This document shows positions 1 through 5,152 of a DNA stretch of 5,152 nt, one piece after another (the first letter of the stretch is position 1; the number at the start of each line of letters is the position of its first letter). The translations under genes and the position numbers were made by a program. The notes under the pieces were generated by a model. The model was not told the DNA's origin. It saw only the letters and a list, made by a program, of their open reading frames with translations, and made no database searches. Source of the stretch: Desulfobacteraceae bacterium. Lineage in GTDB: Bacteria; Desulfobacterota; Desulfobacteria; Desulfobacterales; Desulfobacteraceae. The stretch lies in the NCBI GenBank assembly GCA_011390435.1, contig JAABSK010000207.1:1-5152 (forward strand). Reading direction: 5' to 3'.

Positions 1-180
1 AATTCCAAACCCGATATAGGTACCGACCATGAAAATATCACCATGGGCAAAATTGAACAGCATCAATACACCGTACACCATGGAATATCCAATGGAAATT
101 ACCGCATAGAAACTTCCCCGCTGAAGGGCATTTATCAGGTTTTGAATAATAAATTGGACAAACTCGGTCAAGGCTTCCAT
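1..180 (-). CDS. livH: LivH-like branched-chain amino acid ABC transporter permease, N-terminal 60 residues (cut by window edge)
   Basis: This is the start of an inner-membrane permease of the LivH family, which with LivM forms the channel of the high-affinity branched-chain amino acid importer. The visible part holds an amphipathic start (MEALTEFVQF), a first hydrophobic segment, and the family hallmark around residues 32-55, where YSMVYGVLMLFNFAHGD is followed by FMVGTYIGF. In E. coli LivH the matching stretch reads GYTMVYG..INFAHGE at nearly the same distance from the start. The ATG at 180-178 is well supported: AGGAG (192-188) lies 7 nt upstream. The frame is open to the left edge, so the roughly 230 remaining residues lie outside. 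It follows the binding-protein gene by 95 bp on the same strand, as expected for a liv operon. Substrate specificity beyond hydrophobic or branched amino acids (or related compounds) cannot be read from this fragment. Confidence 0.93.
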   Translation of the reverse strand, partial: MEALTEFVQFIIQNLINALQRGSFYAVISIGYSMVYGVLMLFNFAHGDIFMVGTYIGFGI

Positions 181-182
181 TT

Positions 183-244
183 ACCGGCTCCTGAGTAGCA
201 GATCCTGTGACCGGCTGCTTTTGCTGACAGCGCAGCAGCCGGTC
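183..244 (-). promoter_or_regulatory. Intercistronic hairpin between livJ and livH, with an alternative pairing over the livH ribosome binding region
   Basis: Positions 234-244 and 209-219 form a perfect 11-bp inverted repeat (GACCGGCTGCT and AGCAGCCGGTC on the transcribed strand), 8 of 11 pairs being G-C, around a 14-nt loop. No run of U follows, so it is not a standard intrinsic terminator. It more likely blocks 3' decay or slows polymerase, giving more binding protein than permease. A third copy of part of the downstream arm, AGCCGGT at 189-183, overlaps the end of the livH Shine-Dalgarno sequence and could pair over 7 bp with the upstream arm. The pairings are seen in the sequence; the function is inferred. 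Confidence 0.6.
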
Positions 245-275
245 CAGATATTAATGAGGGGTGATTACCAACCGT

Positions 276-1451
276 TTATGGGCAACTTGATTTGTAAAAT
301 TCAGCTTCACCCTGGTCGCTGAATTTTACAATCACCGCACATTTGATGGGATCGCCTTCTTCCGTAAAAGTCATGTTGCCGGTGATACCGGCAAAGTCTT
401 TAATCTGTGCAAGACTGTCTCTTACGGCGGTACGGTCTTTTTCAATCCGTCCGGTTAATTTTCCGATATTCTCAATGGCTTGCTGGGCAAGGAGAAGTGC
501 GTCCCATGTGAGTGCGGCAACATCATCGGGTGTATATCCGTAGGTCGCTTGATAACGGTCGATGAAGGCCTTTGTGGCACCTTTGGCTCCTGCTGCGGCA
601 TAGTGGGAAGAATAAAACTGCCCATAGCAGGCTTCGCCACACAGCTCAATGGTTTCAGCAGATCCCCAGGAGTCAGATCCCACAATAGGGCCTTTCCAGC
701 CAAGGTCTTTGGCCTGACGAACGATCAGAGGGACTTCATTGTAGTATTGGGGGGTAAACAGTACCTGTGCGCCGGATTTAACAATTTTGGTCAGCTGTGA
801 GGAAAAGTCTGTGTCTTTGGTGGTGAAACTTTCAAAGGCCACGACTGAACCTGCACCATGTTTTTTTTCCCAGGCTTCCTTGAATACTTCAGCCAGGCCT
901 TTGGGATAGTCAGATGCAACATCATAGAGGACAGCTGCCTTGGTGAAACCGAATTCATCTGTGATAAAATTGGCAACAACAGGGCCTTGGAACGGATCAA
1001 GGAAACAGCCCCTGAAGACATAGGGCCGGTCAAGGGTGGTGTTGGGATTGGTGGACCACGGGCTGATCATGACGGTTTTGTATTTGTTGGCCACTTCTCC
1101 GGCAGGCACAGCCTGTTTGGAAGATTGCGGGCCGACGATGGCCAGTACATCATCCTGGGTGATCATTTTGGTGTTGGCTTTTACGGCAGATTCTGCTTTG
1201 GACTCATTGTCCTCGATTACCAGCTCAACTTCATACTTTTTGCCGCCCACTTCAAGGCCGCCTGCTTTTTCAATGTCTTCAAGCCACATCAGGGCGGCAT
1301 ATTTTGTACCTTCGCCAACCTTTGGGATATCCCCGGTCATGGGCGCATTGATGCCGATTTTAATCACCGTTTTCCGGGCACTGAACGCTGCAGGTGAAAA
1401 GATCAGGGCAAATGCCATTGCCACAACCATAAAACAAGTAATTTTACGCAT
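276..1451 (-). CDS. livJ: LivJ-like periplasmic branched-chain amino acid binding protein of an ABC importer
   Basis: A 391-residue periplasmic binding protein (Peripla_BP_6 / type I fold) that should capture leucine, isoleucine, valine or a related ligand and deliver it to the LivHM permease. Residues 1-25 are a signal peptide with a basic start (MRK), a hydrophobic core and cleavage near AFSA; there is no lipobox, so it is a soluble periplasmic protein. The mature part opens with KIGINAPMTGD (31-41). The family ligand-site segments follow: GPQSSK (107-112), ISPWSTNP (129-136), the YD..SDYPKG hinge-region motif (176-185) and VGSDSWG (257-263). The length matches the family. The mature part has five cysteines (C149, C271, C275, C371, C390), more than the single disulfide known in E. 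coli LivJ. A very strong Shine-Dalgarno sequence, AAGGAGGT (1462-1455), sits 3 nt before the ATG, which fits the high expression typical of binding proteins. It lies 90 bp downstream of the sigma-54 activator and just before livH. The exact ligand is not determinable; related proteins bind other amino acids, amides or aromatic acids. Confidence 0.93.
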   Translation of the reverse strand: MRKITCFMVVAMAFALIFSPAAFSARKTVIKIGINAPMTGDIPKVGEGTKYAALMWLEDIEKAGGLEVGGKKYEVELVIEDNESKAESAVKANTKMITQDDVLAIVGPQSSKQAVPAGEVANKYKTVMISPWSTNPNTTLDRPYVFRGCFLDPFQGPVVANFITDEFGFTKAAVLYDVASDYPKGLAEVFKEAWEKKHGAGSVVAFESFTTKDTDFSSQLTKIVKSGAQVLFTPQYYNEVPLIVRQAKDLGWKGPIVGSDSWGSAETIELCGEACYGQFYSSHYAAAGAKGATKAFIDRYQATYGYTPDDVAALTWDALLLAQQAIENIGKLTGRIEKDRTAVRDSLAQIKDFAGITGNMTFTEEGDPIKCAVIVKFSDQGEAEFYKSSCP

Positions 1452-1489
1452 GCTACCTCCTTTGATTAAGAAACACAGGTTAAGGACTA

Positions 1490-1518
1490 TCTATATTTAA
1501 TAATTTGGATTTAGTAAA
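1490..1518 (-). promoter_or_regulatory. Putative sigma-70 promoter of livJ
   Basis: On the minus strand TTTACT (1518-1513, -35) and TATAGA (1495-1490, -10) are 17 nt apart, each matching consensus at 4 of 6 positions, in AT-rich DNA. The predicted start is near 1483, giving a leader of about 30 nt before the ATG. It would let the importer be transcribed independently of the upstream regulator genes. AT richness makes chance matches easy, so this is only moderate support. No sigma-54 type element was found in this 90-bp gap. Confidence 0.4.
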
Positions 1519-1541
1519 GAATAAATAAATGCGAAAACCAA

Positions 1542-2612
1542 CTATTTTACAGGCGGGGAAATATCAAATTCATTCATTTTGTAAAGCAGGGTTTTATAAC
1601 TGACTTTAAGGATTTTAGCCGCACGGGAGCGATTCCAGCCGACTTTGTCCAGAACGAAAACAATCACTTCTTTTTCAACTTTATCAGAGGCCATTTTCTT
1701 GATTTTTTTCAGTGAAATGTCTTCGAACAGTTTTTCCGAGCTGGTGGACAGATCAACAAACTGCGAAATAATACTGATGCGATCAGCTGGCACCTGTCCA
1801 CTGCCGTTCTGGGGTTCCAGAGACTTCCGGGTATTGGCCTCAATGGCTGCAGCAGTTTCAGGATGTTCTTTGGGAAGTTCTTCAAATATTTTTTCCCAGG
1901 AGTTTAACACCATCTGTTTTTTAATGCAGTTCTGCAGCTGCCGGACATTTCCGGGCCATGGATACTGACAGAGTTTTTCAAGGATATCGGAACTGGGTTT
2001 GCTGCCGTTGTTGTCCGGATATTCAGAGTGGTACAGGCGGAAATAATATTCAACCAGGGCTGGAATATCTTCTTTTCGTTCCCGCAGCGGCGGTATGTCG
2101 ATTTTAATGATGTTCAGCCGGTAGAACAGGTCTTCTCGAAAGGCTTTCTGGGCGATCCGCTCTTCCAGATTGTGGTTGGTGGCGGCAATGACCCATACAT
2201 CGGTTTTAAATTCCTGGTCAGATCCAAGGGGTGAGAACTCACCGCTTTGAAGCACATGGAGCATTTTGGACTGCAGTGAAAGGGGCATATCCCCGATTTC
2301 ATCCAGAAACAGCACTCCTTTGTCCGCGGTCTGAAACTTCCCGGGTCTTTTCTTGTGGGCACCGGTGAACGCCCCTTTTTCATAGCCGTACAATTCACTT
2401 TCCAAAAGGGTTTCCGGCAGGGCGGCACAATTTATTTTTACAAAATTTCTGGAACTTCTTGCCGATTCCGTATACAGGCTTTGCGCCACCACTTCTTTTC
2501 CCACGCCGGTTTCGCCGGTGATCAACACATTCAGGCAGGTGTTGGCAACATGGTTGATCAGTTCTTTAATTTTTAAAATAGACTTGCTGACGCCGATTAA
2601 GGGAGTGCTCAT
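1542..2612 (-). CDS. Sigma-54-dependent transcriptional activator (AAA+ and Fis-type HTH), without its own receiver domain
   Basis: A 356-residue bacterial enhancer-binding protein that should hydrolyse ATP to open sigma-54 promoters. The AAA+ domain fills about residues 5-240: Walker A GETGVGKE (33-40), the sigma-54 contact loop GAFTGA (80-85), Walker B VLFLDE (100-105), arginine-finger region FREDLFYRLN (158-167, R159 and R165) and sensor II WPGNVRQL (219-226). All key residues are intact. A long polar linker (about 245-310) leads to a Fis-type helix-turn-helix (about 320-348; WNRSRAAKILKVSYKTLLYK). NtrC-family proteins usually carry a receiver of about 120 residues in front. Here the protein starts directly at the AAA+ domain, and that receiver is the preceding gene, 12 bp upstream and in the same reading frame. 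No clear Shine-Dalgarno sequence precedes the ATG, so translation probably depends on coupling to the receiver gene. Target genes are unknown; the liv genes just downstream are candidates by position only. The gene ends with TAG. Confidence 0.95.
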   Translation of the reverse strand: MSTPLIGVSKSILKIKELINHVANTCLNVLITGETGVGKEVVAQSLYTESARSSRNFVKINCAALPETLLESELYGYEKGAFTGAHKKRPGKFQTADKGVLFLDEIGDMPLSLQSKMLHVLQSGEFSPLGSDQEFKTDVWVIAATNHNLEERIAQKAFREDLFYRLNIIKIDIPPLRERKEDIPALVEYYFRLYHSEYPDNNGSKPSSDILEKLCQYPWPGNVRQLQNCIKKQMVLNSWEKIFEELPKEHPETAAAIEANTRKSLEPQNGSGQVPADRISIISQFVDLSTSSEKLFEDISLKKIKKMASDKVEKEVIVFVLDKVGWNRSRAAKILKVSYKTLLYKMNEFDISPPVK

Positions 2613-2627
2613 GATGATTAGACTTTA
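2613..2627 (-). other. In-frame stop plus four-codon spacer between receiver and activator
   Basis: The receiver frame ends in TAA (2627-2625). The following codons AGT CTA ATC ATC (Ser-Leu-Ile-Ile) run without a frame change into the ATG of the activator at 2612. No Shine-Dalgarno-like purine run sits at the proper distance before that ATG. One base change at the stop would give an uninterrupted protein of 489 residues. Confidence 0.9.
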
Positions 2628-3011
2628 TTCTGGGTCTGTCGTTTGGTTTAAAAGTTCTGAAACAGTATTTTCAATTTTAAACAGATCAATGGGCTTGAAA
2701 AGGACAACATCAGCCTCAGCCTCTGAAGCAAGGGCGCCGGGCTGGTCGCCGTAACCGGTCATGGCAATAATTTTCAGGTGAGGATATTCTTTTTTGACAA
2801 TGGAGATTAACCCGACCCCGCTGATATTGGGCATCACCAGATCGGTGATCAGGCAGTCGAAAAAATTGGATTTATCTCTTAAGATTTTCAGTGCTGCAAA
2901 CCCGTCAACAGCTGTTTTGACCTCATACCCCATGGAGTTGAAGAATTCATAAAAAGTGGAGAGAATATCTTCATTGTCGTCAACAATCAGAAGTTTTGCG
3001 GAGTCCGCCAT
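2625..3011 (-). CDS. Stand-alone CheY-like receiver domain (response regulator)
   Basis: A 128-residue phosphoacceptor domain with no output domain. The active site is complete: acidic pair D11-D12 in LIVDDNED, phosphoacceptor D57 in CLITDLVMP, switch threonine T85 in IIAMTGYGD, and conserved lysine K106 in VLFKPID. It ends seven residues after the last helix (SELLNQTTDPE). A cognate histidine kinase should phosphorylate it, but none is in the window. The start is supported by AAGGG (3023-3019) 7 nt before the ATG. The next gene, a sigma-54 activator lacking a receiver, begins 12 bp after the TAA and in the same frame, so together they have the layout of one NtrC-type regulator. Either the two polypeptides act as partners, or the stop recently split one gene. 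A separate signalling role as a single-domain regulator is possible too. Confidence 0.93.
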   Translation of the reverse strand: MADSAKLLIVDDNEDILSTFYEFFNSMGYEVKTAVDGFAALKILRDKSNFFDCLITDLVMPNISGVGLISIVKKEYPHLKIIAMTGYGDQPGALASEAEADVVLFKPIDLFKIENTVSELLNQTTDPE

Positions 3012-3068
3012 TTGGTCGCCCTTTACATAAATGAAACGTCGCGTGTGAGTCGGATGATTCTTGCAAAG

Positions 3069-3097
3069 ACAAAATCAGAAAAACGTCAGGTTGTCAA
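3069..3097 (-). promoter_or_regulatory. Putative sigma-70 promoter of the receiver/activator pair
   Basis: A perfect -35 box TTGACA (3097-3092) begins 2 nt past the antiporter stop codon. Exactly 17 nt further is TTTTGT (3074-3069), a weak -10 (3 of 6), preceded by TG at the extended -10 position (TGATTTTGT). The predicted start is near 3062, with a leader of about 50 nt. No terminator hairpin was seen between antiporter and receiver, so read-through from the antiporter promoter may also supply transcript. Confidence 0.4.
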
Positions 3098-3099
3098 GA

Positions 3100-4038
3100 T
3101 TATTTTAAGTAGGAAACAACAATATATAGTATAAAGACAAAAACAAACACAAAGCCGCTGATTTTTCCGATGCTGCGCTTTATCCAGCAGATGCCTCCCA
3201 GAAGCAGGCAGATAAAGATCATGAAGGGAAATTGAAAGCGGTGCAGTTCCGGATCCAGATCCATTGGGTTGAGCAGCCCCACCGTTCCCATGACCAGGCA
3301 GATGTTGAACAAATTGGAGCCGATGACATTTCCCACGGAAATATCATTTTCGCCTTTTGCTGCTGCAACAGCAGATGTTGCCAGTTCCGGAAGGCTGGTG
3401 CCCAGCGCCACAATCGATATTCCGATAAAGGTCTGGGACAAACCGATTTTCTGGGCAATATCAATGGCCTCTCCAACGACAAAATTGGCACCATAGGCCA
3501 GCATGACGATACCGCCTGCAATAAACACAATGTTTTTTAAAATCCGTTTCAGCTGCGGGGCAGGAGCGGGGGGCACCGTAATATCGGTTTTCTCTTTTGC
3601 CGTTATCAGGCTGTATGCCAGAAACACGATCAACAGGCCCAGCAGGATGAATCCGTCGCCCCGGCCAATGTGTGAATCCATGCACAAAACCCAGAAGATC
3701 ACTGAAACCCCTATCATGTAAGGGATTTCAACTTTGATAATCTGGCCGTGAATGGCCACCGGCTTGACAATGGCGCTGATGCCCAGCACCAGGGCAATAT
3801 TGATGGCATTGCTGCCCAGGATATTGCCAATGGAGATCCCACCGGAACCTTTTACCGCTGCCACCAGGCTCACCAGCAGTTCCGGAGCGGATGTCGCAAG
3901 CGAAACAATGGTCAGCCCGACGATCACCGGCCGGACAGCAAATAAAAATGCTGTGGATGAGGCGCCTTCAACAAGCAACGATGAACCAAGATAAAGCAGT
4001 ATCAGTCCGGAGATGAGTATAGATGCCTGAGTTAACAC
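3100..4038 (-). CDS. Sodium/calcium antiporter of the CaCA family (YrbG-like)
   Basis: A 312-residue inner-membrane cation antiporter that should expel Ca2+ in exchange for Na+ or H+. It shows the two inverted alpha-repeats that define the family. Repeat 1 has SLATSAPELLVS (46-57, E53) and GNILGSNAIN (71-80); repeat 2 has ALGTSLPELATS (211-222, E218) and GNVIGSNLFN (236-245). These pack the ion-binding glutamates and asparagines. About ten hydrophobic segments are visible, with a polar proline-rich loop (about 147-165, TVPPAPAPQLK) joining the halves. Length is normal for prokaryotic members. The start is GTG at 4038-4036: upstream the frame stays open to a TAA but holds no ATG. Its ribosome binding site is poor, with the nearest AGGAG 17 nt away, so the start is less certain than the identity. 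It is divergent from the fabH-like gene and followed after 88 bp by the receiver gene. The transported ion is inferred from the family. Confidence 0.93.
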   Translation of the reverse strand: MLTQASILISGLILLYLGSSLLVEGASSTAFLFAVRPVIVGLTIVSLATSAPELLVSLVAAVKGSGGISIGNILGSNAINIALVLGISAIVKPVAIHGQIIKVEIPYMIGVSVIFWVLCMDSHIGRGDGFILLGLLIVFLAYSLITAKEKTDITVPPAPAPQLKRILKNIVFIAGGIVMLAYGANFVVGEAIDIAQKIGLSQTFIGISIVALGTSLPELATSAVAAAKGENDISVGNVIGSNLFNICLVMGTVGLLNPMDLDPELHRFQFPFMIFICLLLGGICWIKRSIGKISGFVFVFVFILYIVVSYLK

Positions 4039-4078
4039 GGGTTTGGAAAGGTCTGCTCCTGAAATTTACGATCGGTTC

Positions 4079-4107
4079 TTGCCTAATTTTCAAATAAATA
4101 CTATAAG
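4079..4107 (+). promoter_or_regulatory. Putative sigma-70 promoter of the fabH-like gene
   Basis: TTGCCT (4079-4084, 4 of 6) and TATAAG (4102-4107, 5 of 6) are separated by 17 nt. The predicted start is the A near 4114, giving a leader of about 55 nt to the ATG at 4169. It overlaps the leftward antiporter promoter. Confidence 0.5.
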
Positions 4108-4113
4108 GCGTGC

Positions 4114-4142
4114 ATAATACAGCACTGACAGATAATTATCAA
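4114..4142 (-). promoter_or_regulatory. Putative sigma-70 promoter of the antiporter gene
   Basis: Read leftwards, TTGATA (4142-4137, 5 of 6) and TATTAT (4119-4114, 5 of 6) are 17 nt apart, making this the best promoter match in the window. The predicted start near 4107 gives a leader of about 70 nt to the GTG. The -35 lies inside the palindrome at 4131-4140. Confidence 0.55.
4131..4140. promoter_or_regulatory. Perfect 10-bp palindrome GATAATTATC, candidate operator
   Basis: This is a perfect self-complementary sequence that covers four bases of the antiporter -35 and lies about 18-27 bp past the predicted fabH transcription start. A repressor bound here could block the antiporter promoter and obstruct fabH elongation. 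The symmetry does not extend into flanking bases, and short AT-rich palindromes arise by chance, so this stays tentative. Confidence 0.3.
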
Positions 4143-4168
4143 TACGATTATTTTTATGAGGAAGACCT

Positions 4169-5152
4169 ATGAAACAAAGCATCATCAGAGGCACAGGCAT
4201 GTTTGTCCCCCCCTATGTGGTGACCAATCATGATCTTGAAAAAATAATGGAGACATCAGATGAATGGATCCGTCAAAGAACCGGTATTGAACAGCGCCAT
4301 TGGATTGAACCGGATACAGAATGCGGTGCTGCAGATCTGGGGCTGGAAGCGTCCAGAATGGCACTTGAAAAGGCTGGATGGACACCTCAGGATCTTGATC
4401 TGATTATTTTTGCCACATTGAGTCCGGATCTGTTTTTTCCTGGGTCAGGCTGTCTTCTGGCAGCAAAGCTGGGTCTGAACGCCACTCCTGCCCTGGATAT
4501 CCGGCAGCAGTGCACGGGGTTTTTGTACGGATTGACCACTGCTGATGCTTATATTAAAGCCGGTCACGCCAAAAAAGTGCTGTTTGTGGGTGGGGAAATC
4601 CATTCCACCGGGCTGGATAAATCCACTCGCGGTCGGGATGTATCGGTTATTTTTGGTGATGGTGCGGCAGCTGTCTGTCTGGAAGGAATTGACACTGACG
4701 AATCTGTTGGCGTTCTGGCTGCTTCTTTGCATGCTGACGGCAACCTGGCAGAAGCCCTGATGACGGAACTGCCGGCATCACGACTTCCCATCCGTCTTCC
4801 CAAAGGTGTTCCAACAGATGATCCCCGGTATTTTCCGGTGATGGACGGTACAACCATTTTTAAAAAAGCGGTTCGGATGCTGCCCCAGGTGATCAACGAG
4901 TCGCTGCAAAAAGCGTCAATGACACTTGATCAGATCGACTTGATCGTTCCCCATCAGGCCAATATGCGCATCAATCAGGCACTGGGCCAGTTTTTGAAAC
5001 TGGAGGAAGATAAAATTTTTCACAATATTCAAAAATATGGCAATACCACTGCTGCAAGTATTCCTCTGGCCCTGCATGAAGCCATTGAACAGGGCAGAAT
5101 CGGCAAATCCGGAGATGTCGTGCTTTTTGCGGCACTGGGTGCCGGTTTAACC
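4169..5152 (+). CDS. FabH-like 3-oxoacyl-ACP synthase III, lacking only its extreme C-terminus (cut by window edge)
   Basis: A thiolase-fold condensing enzyme. FabH enzymes join an acyl-CoA primer to malonyl-ACP to start fatty acid synthesis in the cytoplasm. The 328 visible codons contain the whole Cys-His-Asn triad: C115 in DIRQQCTGFLYG, H262 in VPHQANMRI and N292 in YGNTTAAS; the His-Asn distance of 30 equals that in E. coli FabH (H244, N274). Other landmarks are SDEWIRQRTGIEQR (30-43), FGDGAAAV and the near-terminal GAGLT, after which only about ten residues should be missing. The Cys-His distance is 15 residues longer than in E. coli, and the segment after the active site reads GGEIHSTGLDKSTRGRD, unlike the usual primary FabH. 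It may therefore be a paralogue with another primer or a role in a specialised lipid pathway, hence no gene symbol. The start has GAGGA (4158-4162) 6 nt upstream. It diverges from the antiporter. Confidence 0.9.
   Translation, partial: MKQSIIRGTGMFVPPYVVTNHDLEKIMETSDEWIRQRTGIEQRHWIEPDTECGAADLGLEASRMALEKAGWTPQDLDLIIFATLSPDLFFPGSGCLLAAKLGLNATPALDIRQQCTGFLYGLTTADAYIKAGHAKKVLFVGGEIHSTGLDKSTRGRDVSVIFGDGAAAVCLEGIDTDESVGVLAASLHADGNLAEALMTELPASRLPIRLPKGVPTDDPRYFPVMDGTTIFKKAVRMLPQVINESLQKASMTLDQIDLIVPHQANMRINQALGQFLKLEEDKIFHNIQKYGNTTAASIPLALHEAIEQGRIGKSGDVVLFAALGAGLT

Noticed and set aside
209..244. Intrinsic terminator between livJ and livH
   Set aside because: The stem is strong, but no U-rich tract follows on the transcribed strand, and the downstream permease gene belongs to the same operon.
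858..1500. Long rightward open frames (858-1397 and 1036-1500) opposite livJ
   Set aside because: They lie antisense to a clearly coding gene, show no recognisable domain, and have the low-complexity composition of reverse-strand shadows.
2625..2627. Stop recoded as selenocysteine or pyrrolysine between receiver and activator
   Set aside because: The codon is TAA; selenocysteine uses TGA and pyrrolysine uses TAG, so known recoding does not apply.
3061..3077. Sigma-54 promoter upstream of the receiver gene
   Set aside because: A TTTGCA resembling the -12 element is present, but the required GG at -24 is GA, and a perfect TTGACA at suitable spacing explains the region better.
3219..3540. Open frames overlapping the antiporter on both strands
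   Set aside because: The antiporter frame carries the complete conserved alpha-repeat motifs over this stretch; the others have no supporting features.
4131..4150. Fur box over the palindrome GATAATTATC
   Set aside because: By eye only about 12 of 19 positions match the Fur consensus, which is weak for such AT-rich DNA, and neither flanking gene is an iron gene.
4445..4896. Leftward open frames inside the fabH-like gene
   Set aside because: The rightward frame contains the intact catalytic triad and family motifs; the leftward frames lack ribosome sites and recognisable domains.

Overview
The window is about 5.2 kb of dense, ordinary-looking bacterial chromosome. No RNA gene, CRISPR array, insertion sequence or phage gene is visible. 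Base composition looks moderate (mid-40s % GC by eye). The gene types suggest a Gram-negative bacterium: a secreted branched-chain amino acid binding protein with its permease, a sigma-54 activator of the type common in Desulfobacterota (former Deltaproteobacteria), and a FabH-like enzyme. The Desulfobacterota assignment is an impression from family resemblance, not a demonstrated placement.

Layout. Everything from 1 to 4038 is read leftwards (minus strand). In transcription order: a CaCA-type sodium/calcium antiporter (4038-3100, GTG start); a lone CheY-like receiver protein (3011-2625); a sigma-54-dependent AAA+ activator without a receiver domain (2612-1542); a periplasmic branched-chain amino acid binding protein, LivJ-like (1451-276); and the first 60 codons of a LivH-like permease (180-1), cut by the window edge. 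The only rightward gene is a FabH-like 3-oxoacyl-ACP synthase III (4169 onwards), cut just before its C-terminus. Gaps are 88, 12, 90 and 95 bp on the minus strand, plus a 130-bp divergent control region (4039-4168).

How the parts may work together. livJ and livH are the start of an ABC importer operon whose remaining genes should lie left of the window. The receiver and activator form a two-gene regulatory unit directly upstream, so they may control amino acid uptake, but no sigma-54 promoter was found before livJ; a sigma-70-like promoter is there instead. The antiporter and fabH diverge and look unrelated to the rest in function.

Main points of interest. (1) The receiver and activator ORFs are in the same reading frame, separated only by one TAA and four sense codons. 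Together they have the layout of one full-length NtrC-type protein split by a single stop codon. (2) The two divergent promoters at 4079-4142 overlap so completely that polymerase could not occupy both, and a perfect palindrome lies on one -35 box. (3) The livJ-livH gap encodes an 11-bp hairpin, and one of its arms could instead pair with the ribosome binding region of livH. Nothing here clearly amounts to a wholly new biological system.
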